Below are positions 1 to 7,683 of a stretch of 24,305 nt of DNA, piece after piece. Numbering within the stretch: position 1 is the first letter of the stretch; every line of letters starts with the position of its first letter. The DNA comes from DASZTU01 sp035493835 (GTDB lineage Bacteria > Pseudomonadota > Alphaproteobacteria > Rhizobiales > Devosiaceae). The translations under genes and the position numbers were made by a program. The stretch is taken from positions 1 through 24,305 of the forward strand of contig DATJHO010000074.1 in NCBI GenBank assembly GCA_035493835.1, written 5' to 3'. Below the pieces are notes generated by a model. The model was given only the letters and a program-made list of their open reading frames with translations, had not been told where the DNA came from and ran no database searches.

Positions 1-76
1 GCTAGGCGATCAACTGTCTAACCTGCAAAGCCCTTGCCATGACTTCTCTGCCAGAGCTTTATCCACATGGATGGGG

Positions 77-2695
77 CTACTCCCCCTTCGCCTCCAGCGT
101 ATCCAGCTCCATCTCCCTCAACCGCTTGATCTCGTCCCTCAGCTTCGCCGCGCGCTCGAATTCCAGATTCGTCGCGGCCTCGCGCATTTCGCGCTCAAGG
201 TCCTTGATCACCGCGGCCAGATTGGCGCCGACTTCGATCTTTTCCTTGCCGTCGCGGCCCTTGCCAATGGAGACGGTGACGTGGTCCTTCTCGTAGACGG
301 AATCCACGATGTCCTTGATGTTGGACTTTACGCTTTGCGGCGTGATGCCATGCTCGGTGTTGTAGGCAACCTGCTTTTCGCGGCGGCGGCTGGTTTCGGC
401 CAAAGCGCGTTCCATCGAGCCGGTGATGGTGTCGGCATAGAGCACCACCCGGCCATCGACGTTTCGCGCGGCGCGGCCGATGGTCTGGATCAATGAGGTT
501 TCTGAGCGCAAAAAACCTTCCTTGTCGGCATCGAGGATGGCGACGAGGGCGCATTCGGGAATATCGAGACCTTCGCGGAGGAGGTTGATGCCGATGAGGA
601 CGTCAAACGCACCTAAACGCAAATCGCGAATAATTTCGATGCGCTCGAGAGTATCGACGTCGGAGTGCATGTAGCGGACGCGAACCCCCTGCTCGTGCAT
701 GTATTCGGTGAGGTCCTCGGCCATCTTCTTGGTGAGGACGGTCACCAGCGTGCGGTAGCCGGCCTTGGTGACGCTGCGGATCTCGTCCACCACGTCGTCG
801 ACCTGCGTCTTGGCCGGGCGTATTTCGACCGGCGGGTCGATGAGGCCGGTGGGGCGGATCACCTGCTCGGCAAACACGCCGCCGGCCGCTTCCATCTCCC
901 ATTTGCCGGGGGTGGCCGAGACATAGACCGATTGCGGGCGCATGGCGTTCCACTCCTCGAAGCGGAGCGGGCGGTTATCCATGGCCGAGGGGAGGCGGAA
1001 CCCGTATTCGGCGAGGGTGGCCTTGCGGCGCAAATCGCCGCGATACATGGCGCCGAGCTGGCCGATGGTGACGTGGCTTTCGTCGACGAAGACCAGCGCG
1101 TTGTCGGGCAGGTATTCGAACAGCGTCGGCGGCGGCTCGCCGGGGTTTCTGCCGGTGAAGTAACGCGAATAATTTTCGATGCCGGCGCAGGAGCCGGTGG
1201 CTTCCATCATTTCGAGATCGAACAGGCAGCGCTGCTCCAGCCGCTGCGCCTCGAGGAAGCGGCCGGCGCCGTTGAGCTCCTGCAGGCGGGCGGCGAGCTC
1301 CTGGCGGATGAGCTTTATCGCGCCGGTCATGGTGGTGCGCGGCGTCACATAGTGCGAATTGGCGAAGACGCGGATGGAGAGCAGGTCGCCGGATTTTTTT
1401 CCCGTGAGAGGGTCAAATTCGGCGATGGATTCGATCTCGTTGCCGAACAGGGTTATCCGCCAGGCCGCGTCTTCGTAGTGAGCAGGGAAGAGTTCGACTG
1501 TGTCTCCGCGAACGCGAAAAGTGCCGCGGACGAAGCCGGCGTCGCCGCGCTTGTATTGCAGCTGGGTGAGCGAGCGGAGCAGTTCGCGCTGGTCGACCTT
1601 CTGGCCTTTGCGCAGGTCGAAGGTCATGGCGGTGTAGTCTTCGACCGAGCCGATACCGTAGATGCAGGACACCGAGGCGACGATGATGACGTCGTCGCGT
1701 TCGAGCAGCGCGCGCGTGGCCGAGTGGCGCATGCGGTCGATCTGCTCGTTGATGGTGGATTCCTTCTCGATATAGGTGTCGGTGCGCGGCACGTAGGCTT
1801 CCGGCTGGTAGTAGTCGTAGTAGGAGACGAAATATTCCACCGCATTGTCGGGGAAGAAGGATTTCATCTCGCCATAGAGCTGGGCGGCCAGCGTCTTGTT
1901 GGGGGCAAGGATCAGGGCCGGGCGCTGGGTGCGGTCGATCACCTGCGCGGCCGTGTAGGTCTTGCCCGAGCCGGTGACGCCGAGCAGCACCTGGTCGGTC
2001 TCGCCGTTCGCGATGCCCTCCACGAGGTCGGCGATGGCGGTGGGCTGGTCGCCAGCGGGCTGGTAGGCGGTCTCGAGCCGGAACGGGATGCCGCCCTCGG
2101 ATTTTGCCGGGCGGATCGGGCGGTGGGGCTTCCAGGCCTCGTTCCCCTCCACCTCCTTGCGGCCGTGCATGATGATGTCTTCGAGCGCCTTGACGGTGGC
2201 CGAGATGCCGACATTGCCGACCTCGGTGCCGATCGTCGCCGGCTGCTGGGTCTGGCCGCGACGCGGATCGGCGGCAAGATTCGAGCGGCCGGTGGAGGGC
2301 ACGTGCCCGAACCCGGCCTGCTGCGCCTCGCCAAACCCATCGAGATTGGTGGGGCGGACGACCGAATTGGCCTTCGATTTCGGCGCCTTCAGCGACATGC
2401 CGGTCGCGGCCGAGCGTTTTCCCTTGGCGGCCGTGCGCTGGGTGACGGAGGCCTTGGCCGGAACGATGGAGTCGCCCTCCTGGCTCTCCGGCGGCGGCGC
2501 GGTGAGATCGGCGCCGAAGCCGCGCGATTCCTGCTCGGCGGCGCGACGGGCGGCGTTATCGAGGGCGCGCTTGTTCTTCAGCCGCTCCTGCGGCAGGCGC
2601 TTGCCGAGCGTCTCGGCTTCGGCCTTCTCGATCTCGCCGATGAAATCGTCGATCGAGAATTCGCTCTTGCCCGGTCGTTTCGCTTCTGAGGCCAT
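77..2695 (-). CDS. uvrB: UvrABC excinuclease subunit B
   Basis: UvrB is the damage-verifying helicase-like subunit of nucleotide excision repair; it is loaded by UvrA and recruits UvrC. From the ATG at 2695 the protein has 872 residues. Visible motifs are Walker A GVTGSGKT (about 239-246), the beta-hairpin YYDYYQPEAY (about 292-301), a DESH helicase motif, the motif VI region GRAARN, and a C-terminal UVR coiled coil that binds UvrC. Typical UvrB has about 670 residues; the excess is a roughly 200-residue, charged, low-complexity N-terminal extension, which I know from Hyphomicrobiales UvrB. The frame stays open to an ATG at 2953, but that start would run into the divergent SDR gene and past the SOS box, so I prefer MASEAKRPGK at 2695. 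The ribosome binding site there is weak. Identity is certain; the exact start is less so. Confidence 0.97.
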   Translation of the reverse strand: MASEAKRPGKSEFSIDDFIGEIEKAEAETLGKRLPQERLKNKRALDNAARRAAEQESRGFGADLTAPPPESQEGDSIVPAKASVTQRTAAKGKRSAATGMSLKAPKSKANSVVRPTNLDGFGEAQQAGFGHVPSTGRSNLAADPRRGQTQQPATIGTEVGNVGISATVKALEDIIMHGRKEVEGNEAWKPHRPIRPAKSEGGIPFRLETAYQPAGDQPTAIADLVEGIANGETDQVLLGVTGSGKTYTAAQVIDRTQRPALILAPNKTLAAQLYGEMKSFFPDNAVEYFVSYYDYYQPEAYVPRTDTYIEKESTINEQIDRMRHSATRALLERDDVIIVASVSCIYGIGSVEDYTAMTFDLRKGQKVDQRELLRSLTQLQYKRGDAGFVRGTFRVRGDTVELFPAHYEDAAWRITLFGNEIESIAEFDPLTGKKSGDLLSIRVFANSHYVTPRTTMTGAIKLIRQELAARLQELNGAGRFLEAQRLEQRCLFDLEMMEATGSCAGIENYSRYFTGRNPGEPPPTLFEYLPDNALVFVDESHVTIGQLGAMYRGDLRRKATLAEYGFRLPSAMDNRPLRFEEWNAMRPQSVYVSATPGKWEMEAAGGVFAEQVIRPTGLIDPPVEIRPAKTQVDDVVDEIRSVTKAGYRTLVTVLTKKMAEDLTEYMHEQGVRVRYMHSDVDTLERIEIIRDLRLGAFDVLIGINLLREGLDIPECALVAILDADKEGFLRSETSLIQTIGRAARNVDGRVVLYADTITGSMERALAETSRRREKQVAYNTEHGITPQSVKSNIKDIVDSVYEKDHVTVSIGKGRDGKEKIEVGANLAAVIKDLEREMREAATNLEFERAAKLRDEIKRLREMELDTLEAKGE

Positions 2696-2813
2696 GGATC
2701 GAACTGTCTGTGCTGGGAGGGGCGCGCCGCAGGGCGGCACGGCAAGCCAATACATAGGCACGCCGTCAATAAATGTCAGCAGCCTGCCACCAGACTCAAG
2801 CCTAGCATGGCGG

Positions 2814-2828
2814 GAACGGAGACGGAAC
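2814..2828. promoter_or_regulatory. LexA (SOS) box upstream of uvrB
   Basis: The sequence GAAC-GGAGACG-GAAC is a perfect match to the direct-repeat SOS box GAAC-N7-GAAC (GTTC-N7-GTTC on the other strand) known for alphaproteobacterial LexA. It lies 119 bp upstream of the uvrB start and 98 bp upstream of the SDR start, in the 230-bp divergent region. uvrB is a classic SOS gene, so repression by LexA is the natural reading. The box could also affect the SDR gene. I could not place convincing -35/-10 elements around it. Confidence 0.75.
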
Positions 2829-2925
2829 GGCGAAGCGCCATAATGGGCAGCTTGCGGGCGCGCCGAAAGCGCGTAGCCTTCCCTGGCGGCGGCATTCCGG
2901 CCGGCCGAAACGGGAGGAGGCGACC

Positions 2926-3678
2926 ATGGGACGGCTTGAACGGAAACGGGCACTGATCACCGGCGGCACCAGTGGCATCGGGCTCGCCACTGCCAAACGT
3001 TTTGTCGAGGAGGGGGCGCTGGTGGCGATCACCGGCCGCAAGCCGGCCGATATCGCGGCCGCCCGCGCCGAACTCAGCACGAGCGTCACGGTGATCGAGG
3101 CCGATGCCGGCAATGCGGCGGCGCAGGCGCAGGTAGCGGCGGAAGTGCACCAGACGCTGGGCGGGCTCGATGTGCTGTTCGTCAACGCCGGGATCATTGA
3201 CATGCGGCCGCTGGAGGATTGGGACGAGGCCGGCTTCGACCGGCTCATCGATATCGACCTCAAGGGCCCGTATTTCCTGATCCAGGCGCTGCTGCCTTTG
3301 TTCGGCAATCCCGCCTCGATCATCCTTTCGGGATCGGTCAACGCGCGGCTCGGCGCGCCGACCACGCATGTCTATTCCATCGCCAAGGCCGGCATGGCGT
3401 CGCTGGCGCGCACGCTTTCGGGCGAACTGATCGGACGCGGCATCCGCGCCAACGTCATCTGTCCGGGCCCCATCGCCACCCCGCTGCAGTTCAACCGGGG
3501 GGGCGCCGATGCCGCGGCCCGCGAGGCGGTCGCCAAGGCGACGGTCGCCCAGGTCCCCGCCGGCCGTTTCGGCGAGCCGGGAGAGGTTGCCAACACGGTG
3601 GTTTTTCTCGCCTCGGACGAGGCCCGCTTCATCGTCGGCAGCGAAATCGTCATCGATGGCGGGATGAGCGTGGTGTAA
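2926..3678 (+). CDS. short-chain dehydrogenase/reductase (classical SDR)
   Basis: This 250-residue protein is an NAD(P)-dependent oxidoreductase of the classical SDR family, probably cytoplasmic. It has the cofactor motif TGGTSGIG (12-19), NAG (87-89), and the catalytic residues Ser137, Tyr150 and Lys154 in the YxxxK arrangement. The C-terminal IVIDGGMSVV ending is typical of glucose/acyl-carrier type SDRs. A strong AGGAGG (2915-2920) sits 5 nt before the ATG, which fixes the start. The residue after the second beta strand is Arg (TGRKP), which often goes with NADP preference. The gene is divergent from uvrB, and no neighbour points to a substrate, so the reaction is unknown. Confidence 0.92.
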   Translation: MGRLERKRALITGGTSGIGLATAKRFVEEGALVAITGRKPADIAAARAELSTSVTVIEADAGNAAAQAQVAAEVHQTLGGLDVLFVNAGIIDMRPLEDWDEAGFDRLIDIDLKGPYFLIQALLPLFGNPASIILSGSVNARLGAPTTHVYSIAKAGMASLARTLSGELIGRGIRANVICPGPIATPLQFNRGGADAAAREAVAKATVAQVPAGRFGEPGEVANTVVFLASDEARFIVGSEIVIDGGMSVV

Positions 3679-3759
3679 CCCGGCTGCCACCAATATTTGG
3701 TCGGTGTTGGGGGGCGATGTCCGTCGCCAATGACGAACGCAGGCAGGGGAACCCGCTCA

Positions 3760-3772
3760 AATTGTTACAATT
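3760..3772. promoter_or_regulatory. 13-bp perfect dyad upstream of the PilZ gene
   Basis: AATTGT-T-ACAATT is a perfect palindrome in the AT-richer 223-bp gap between the SDR gene and the PilZ gene, about 130 bp before the PilZ start. It could be an operator. No regulator is identified and a dyad this short can occur by chance in AT-rich DNA. The rest of the gap holds a small hairpin (3689-3701) and no gene. Confidence 0.25.
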
Positions 3773-3901
3773 AGCGACGTTTTTCCCGGTAAGAATTTGC
3801 GTGTTATTAGCCTGACCTGTTCTCCATGTGCTTATTGATTTTTGCAATTTTGACTTCAGTCGGCTGTACGGCCCGAAGTCGCGGGCCGGAGCGTTCGAGA
3901 A

Positions 3902-4555
3902 ATGCAAGGCAGTCACCTCGCCCCCGAGGTAACGGGCGGGACTCGGCAGGCATATGCAACCCTGGTTGCGAACCTGAAGGGGCGTTACCTTCTTGAAAAG
4001 TGGGCTAGCCCTAACGGGCGGCGACCAGCCAAGGCCGCGTCGCTAACCACCCAGCGCATCACCTCCGACACCATCGTGTTCCTCGGATTGGGCGGTGGCG
4101 AAAAGGGCGATGCCGCAGCGGTGAACGTCGAGCACTTTGGCCTGCTGCGCGGTCGCGTTGGACGAAAAATCGGTGCGGTCCTGATGATGGACATCGACGT
4201 TTCCGAGGGGGAACGCCGTGTGTTGTCGGCAAGGATCGATTGGCTCAGCCGCAAGAAGGCGTATGGCATTACCGACCACCGGTCCGCCGCGCGTTTCAAG
4301 CCCAGGAACCCGACATCGGCGTTGTTGACTGAAGCGGGGAGCAGGCACGATTGCTACGTGCTGAACGTCTCGAAAACAGGAGCCGCCATTGCTTCCGACC
4401 TCGAGCCCGATCTCGGCACCGTGCTGGCGCTGGGCAGCATCATCGGCAGGGTCGTCCGACATGTACCCGGCGGCTTCGCCATGCATTTCGTGGCGCCCCA
4501 GGATTTGGAAACCCTGGAAGTCATGCTGCATGGCGGCGCCGTCATCAAGATCTAA
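3902..4555 (+). CDS. tandem PilZ-domain protein (putative c-di-GMP effector)
   Basis: This 217-residue soluble protein resembles rhizobial double-PilZ proteins. The C-terminal half has a good PilZ signature: an Arg-rich N-edge with overlapping RxxxR (Arg127, Arg131, Arg135), then NVSKTG (155-160), matching [D/N]xSxxG, then an alternating beta pattern ending GGFAMHF. The N-terminal half (about 15-115) has the length and GRY...RVGR layout of a first PilZ fold but lacks its own [D/N]xSxxG, so it is probably degenerate and non-binding. c-di-GMP binding is known for the family and is inferred here. The ATG at 3902 has only a weak upstream purine stretch. Its last 11 bp overlap the 3' end of the convergent MerR gene. 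Confidence 0.75.
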   Translation: MQGSHLAPEVTGGTRQAYATLVANLKGRYLLEKWASPNGRRPAKAASLTTQRITSDTIVFLGLGGGEKGDAAAVNVEHFGLLRGRVGRKIGAVLMMDIDVSEGERRVLSARIDWLSRKKAYGITDHRSAARFKPRNPTSALLTEAGSRHDCYVLNVSKTGAAIASDLEPDLGTVLALGSIIGRVVRHVPGGFAMHFVAPQDLETLEVMLHGGAVIKI

Positions 4556-5630
4556 GAGCCTCGTTGTCGCGCGCCGGTTCCCCTGATGGACCGAATGCCG
4601 ATGCCACTGCTGGCCGCCAGGCAATAACCCCTTCAGTGCGAGCCCGCACCTGGGGAGAAGCAAGGCAAGTCGCGACGGCCTCATAGCCGGGGGCGCCCAT
4701 GAAGGGGACGACGAGCATCGGCGAGCTGTGATTGGCCGGACATAGGATGATTGCTTCATCGCCAGTGACGGCCGTGAGATCCAGGATCGCGCTGGAGCGG
4801 GTGAGCAGAAACAACGGTCGAGCGGCGGGACCCCGTCGGCGCAGATGGGCTGCCAGGGCCTCCTGCGTTGCCTGCTCCAGCCCCTGCTCGATCATGTCTA
4901 CGACAATAGGGCCTGACCCTTTGGATTCCAACTTAGCAAGCAGGGTAAGCAAAGCTGGCGATGCGGTCGCCCCATCCTCGACAAGCCAGGCCAGCGCCCG
5001 GTCGATCCGCGATCCGAGTACCGGATCGTTGTCGATGAGAACCCGCGCAGCGGCACCGCCGTCAGTCAATCGGTCGAGGCCGGCAAAGGTGGCGCCGGGC
5101 AGGGTTTCGGCCAGGCGCTGCGCCAATCGGGTCTTGCCGCTGCCGAGCGGGCCGACAATGTAATTCAGCGGCCGGACCTGCCTCAGTTCGAAGCGCTCGC
5201 CGCCCCAAGGCCAGGGAAGCTCGAACGCCACGCAAAGCTCCGCGGGCGCGCTCGCAAGATGCGCCAGCTCCCCGGCCGTGGGCGCCTTGCCGCGACCGAG
5301 CGCTTCCTTCAGCTCATGCAGTTTCTCTATCGTGCCAAAGAGTTGCCGCACCCGGCTCTCGAGGACACCCTGGTGTGCCGCCAGCGCGGGTTCGAGGCCC
5401 TTGAGATCGCCGTTCAGCACCCGCGCCACCTGGGCGAGGCTGAAGCCCAGCTCGCGCAGCGCCGCGATTTCGGCGGCGCGCGCCATCTGGTCAGGTCCGT
5501 AGGTTCGCCAGCCCGCCGCGGTGCGGATGGGGTCGAGCAGCCCGCGCTGCTCGTAAAGGCGCAGTGCTTTGGCAGAAACTCCGAGCCGACCAGCGGCTTC
5601 GGAGGCGCTAAGAAATTGGGCGGAAGTCAT
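4545..5630 (-). CDS. MerR-family regulator fused to a P-loop ATPase-like domain
   Basis: This 361-residue protein starts at the ATG at 5630, preceded by GAGGCGA (5637-5643). Residues 7-75 are a MerR winged helix-turn-helix (ASEAAGRLGVSAKALRLYEQRGLL is the recognisable core). Residues 80-112 look like the MerR dimerisation helix. Instead of a small metal- or drug-binding tail, residues 140-340 hold a nucleotide-binding fold: Walker A GPLGSGKT (160-167) and a Walker B-like IVVDMIE (242-248, Asp245, Glu248), followed by FLLTRSSAILDL. The effector is unknown; ATP-dependent sensing is an inference. The gene carries its own MerR-type promoter just upstream, so autoregulation is likely. Frame upstream of 5630 stays open to 5735 but would run over that promoter. 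I recall similar uncharacterised proteins in rhizobia. Confidence 0.82.
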   Translation of the reverse strand: MTSAQFLSASEAAGRLGVSAKALRLYEQRGLLDPIRTAAGWRTYGPDQMARAAEIAALRELGFSLAQVARVLNGDLKGLEPALAAHQGVLESRVRQLFGTIEKLHELKEALGRGKAPTAGELAHLASAPAELCVAFELPWPWGGERFELRQVRPLNYIVGPLGSGKTRLAQRLAETLPGATFAGLDRLTDGGAAARVLIDNDPVLGSRIDRALAWLVEDGATASPALLTLLAKLESKGSGPIVVDMIEQGLEQATQEALAAHLRRRGPAARPLFLLTRSSAILDLTAVTGDEAIILCPANHSSPMLVVPFMGAPGYEAVATCLASPQVRARTEGVIAWRPAVASAFGPSGEPARDNEALRS

Positions 5631-5661
5631 CACGAATCGCCTCGCTGCGGTTACCGCCTCC

Positions 5662-5692
5662 TCTATCGGACCTGACCCAAGGGCCGGGTCAA
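5662..5692 (-). promoter_or_regulatory. MerR-type promoter and operator of the MerR-ATPase gene
   Basis: On the minus strand a -35 TTGACC (5687-5692) and a -10 GATAGA (5662-5667) are separated by 19 bp, the overlong spacer diagnostic of MerR-activated promoters. The spacer contains a dyad TGACCC-N7-GGGTCA (5673-5691) centred between the boxes. The start codon is about 32 bp downstream of the -10. This layout predicts direct autoregulation by the MerR-ATPase protein. The consensus knowledge is from the MerR family; binding is inferred. Confidence 0.65.
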
Positions 5693-5714
5693 GGCCGTTG
5701 CACCCGATGGACGC

Positions 5715-5830
5715 TCGGTGGCGACTTCTTGGCAAAACTGGTGCGGTCGGCAGATTTGGTGCGGCGCCAAGTTTAGCGGTCGCCCGCGTACCGGATCGGG
5801 ACTTCGCAACCGTCCAGTGCGGAATTTGTC
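5715..5830 (-). pseudogene. decayed copy of the 3' end of the adjacent Deg-like gene
   Basis: Bases 5741-5806 align by eye, nearly without gaps, with 6643-6712, which encode the C-terminal tail of the Deg-like gene at 6613-7515. In translation the relic reads EVPIRYAGDR-stop-TWRRTKSADRTSFAKK, against EVPIRIVRDGRESWLRIKSADRNSFLKK in the intact gene. There is an in-frame stop and no recognisable protease upstream. It is the remnant of a duplicated tail or of a former paralogue, now lying between the MerR promoter and the kinase relic. Confidence 0.75.
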
Positions 5831-5844
5831 ATTCGGCGACGGCA

Positions 5845-6490
5845 TTATTGGCGCGAACCTGTCCGCACGGCGTCGGCTGCCTGGCCTCGCGCGCCAGCGG
5901 CAGGTGCGCCCACGTCCGCGAGCAGCCGGAACTGGAAGATGGCGCCCTCCGGGACATTGGGGGTGGCCCACCGCCGGCCGTCATGGGCCTCGATGATCGA
6001 GCGGCAGATCGTCAGGCCCATGCCCATGCCGCCCGTCTTGGTGGTGAACAGCGGATTGAAGATCCGCTCCAGCTGGTGCTCTGCAATCCGGCGACGAGCA
6101 GGCCGTTCGGTGCGAACACCCCCGGAAAGGTCAGTAGCCACGGAATGACGATTACCGCGGTGAAGAGGTATCCGCTGGCGAGCAGCAGCAGCGCCCAGGA
6201 CCGCAGGATGGTGAACTGGGAGCACCACCGCAGTGATGGCGTCGATCACGAGCATCGCGGTGACGCAAGCCGGGATGAAAGCGTCTATCCGCTTTGGCGG
6301 CAGGATGGAGAGCGGCCCGACGATATGAAAAAGGTGATGACGAAGCCAAGAACGACAGCGGCGGCAAGCCGCTTCTGGCCGGCGCTGGGCGGCAGCGTGG
6401 AGAGGACGAAATGCGGTTCGTCGGAGGCAGCGGCCTCGGTCTTTACTGTCGGAGCAGGAGCTCCTGTGCTGACCGCATAGTCGGATGCCT
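5845..6490 (-). pseudogene. MASE4-domain sensor histidine kinase, frameshifted and internally deleted
   Basis: Reading the minus strand from about 6479, three frames in turn give a MASE4-like membrane sensor: LSTLPPSAGQKRLAAAVVLG, then after a shift near 6320 PLSILPPKRIDAFIPA, then after a shift near 6210 ILRSWALLLLASGYLFTAVI and LTFPGVFAPNGLL. At about 6070 this jumps directly to the C-terminal ATP-binding end of a histidine kinase (LERIFNPLFTTKTGGMGMGL, with the G-box), running to a stop at 5845. The end of the sensor, any PAS region, the phospho-accepting His and the N-box are missing. A working protein is not possible. MASE4 is known as an N-terminal membrane sensor of signalling proteins; the ligand is unknown. 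The 131 bp from 6482 to 6612 show no further recognisable coding. Confidence 0.8.
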
Positions 6491-6612
6491 CAAGCTCACA
6501 AGCACGGTACCGACAAAGAATATTAAGAGTCCCGACGGCACCTGAGAAGCGGATTTCAGGCGGGCCGCCGACGACCTCTGTAATGGCGGCGCCGCCGGTT
6601 GCGGCGCGCGCC

Positions 6613-7515
6613 TTACTGCAGCAGCGGCTTTTTCAGAAAGCTGTTGCGGTCGGCGGATTTGATGCGGAGCCAGCTTTCGCGGCCGTCGCGCACGATGCGG
6701 ATCGGGACTTCGGACCCGGCCGGCCCGCTCATCCAGACCTTGCGGTAAAAGTCGGCAAGGCTTTCCACTTCGCGATCCCTGATGTCGGAGATGATGTCGC
6801 CCCGGCGCAGGCCCGCCTTGGCCGCGGGGCCGTTTTCAGCGACGCTCATGACCACCACTTCGCCGTCGCTTTCGGCGGAGAATACCCCGAGCCAGGGACG
6901 CGGCGGCTTGCTGACCTGGCCACGGGTGAGCAGGTCGTCGAGGATCGGCGGCAGCAGGTTGATCGGCACGACCATGTTGATGTCCGCGACCTCGCCGCTG
7001 CTGATCATCTGCAGCCGCAGTGACCCGATGCCGAGGAGCTTGCCATTCTCACCGACAAGGGCGGCGCCGCCCCACGAGGGATGGGCGGGTGCAATGAAGA
7101 TGGCTTCGTCGAGGAGATATTCCCAGTAACCGGCGAACTCCTGCTTGGCCACGATCTCCGACTCGACATAGCGGCCGGTGCCATCGGCAAACACGACGTC
7201 ATCGCCGATTTCGGCCTCGCTGGCGTCGCCCAACTCCAAGGGCGTGAGGTCCAACTCGCCGAGCGCCTGGGCGAGGCCGAATCCAGTTTCCTGATCGTAG
7301 GCCAGGGCATAAGCCGGCACGGAACGGCCATCATGGGTCGTCAGCCAGATCTGCTGCGCCTCGGTGATGAGATAGCCGATGGTCAATATCAGCCCGTCCC
7401 GGATCACCACCCCGCTGCCCTCCCGCAACGTCCCGAGCGTCTGGGCAGTGAAGGCATCCTCGGGGATGGATGCGCGCACGGTCACCAGGGACCGCAAAAT
7501 CGGATCAATATTCAT
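6613..7515 (-). CDS. Deg/HtrA-like pseudoprotease with a PDZ domain, catalytic triad lost
   Basis: This 300-residue protein has the layout of an S1C (Deg/HtrA) protease: trypsin-like domain (about 5-200) and one PDZ domain (about 205-295). Aligned by eye with the intact Deg protein at 12630-13601, all three catalytic positions are replaced: Tyr48 for His (LTIGYLI against LTNAHVV type), Gly78 for Asp (DQETGFG against DPDTDLA), and Trp148 for Ser (PSWGGAA against GNSGGAL). It should not cleave peptides, but could bind substrates or act as a scaffold. No signal peptide is seen, so it is probably cytoplasmic. I chose MNIDPILRSL at 7515, with AGGGACAG upstream, over a longer start at 7575. A relic of its 3' end lies at 5715-5830. 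Identity of the fold is firm; the role is unknown. Confidence 0.85.
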   Translation of the reverse strand: MNIDPILRSLVTVRASIPEDAFTAQTLGTLREGSGVVIRDGLILTIGYLITEAQQIWLTTHDGRSVPAYALAYDQETGFGLAQALGELDLTPLELGDASEAEIGDDVVFADGTGRYVESEIVAKQEFAGYWEYLLDEAIFIAPAHPSWGGAALVGENGKLLGIGSLRLQMISSGEVADINMVVPINLLPPILDDLLTRGQVSKPPRPWLGVFSAESDGEVVVMSVAENGPAAKAGLRRGDIISDIRDREVESLADFYRKVWMSGPAGSEVPIRIVRDGRESWLRIKSADRNSFLKKPLLQ

Positions 7516-7658
7516 AGCTGTCTGTCCCTGCGGGGCGGCAGGGGCTCGGAAAAACGCGCCACCCTTCGCCGCCACCTAACAGGTATGAAACCGTAAGGGG
7601 AGCCGCAAGGGTGGGCCGGCCTGGAAGCGTAGCCTTTCCACGCCGGCGCGCACGATCT

Positions 7659-7676
7659 TTCCCGCAAAGGCGGGAA
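7659..7676. repeat. small perfect hairpin TTCCCGC-AAAG-GCGGGAA
   Basis: A 7-bp perfect stem with a 4-nt loop lies 25 bp from the RIME-like element, in the 285-bp gap between the Deg-like gene and the epimerase gene. No T-tract follows on either strand, so it is not a clear terminator. It is probably part of the same intergenic mosaic as the neighbouring repeat. Confidence 0.4.
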
Positions 7677-7683
7677 GGACGGC

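Noticed and set aside
665..2689. 674-residue open frame on the plus strand opposite uvrB
   Set aside because: It is the mirror of a well-supported uvrB in GC-rich DNA; composition is Gly/Ala/Arg/Asp/His-rich with no family likeness.
2696..2953. An 86-residue longer N-terminus for uvrB
   Set aside because: It would cover the SOS box and the divergent SDR start, and the extra residues look like translated intergenic DNA.
2776..3693. 305-residue frame antisense to the SDR gene
   Set aside because: The SDR reading has all family motifs and a strong ribosome binding site; this frame has none.
5569..6480. 303-residue plus-strand frame across the MerR start and the kinase relic
   Set aside because: The opposite strand reads as recognisable relics and a MerR promoter; this frame is compositionally random.
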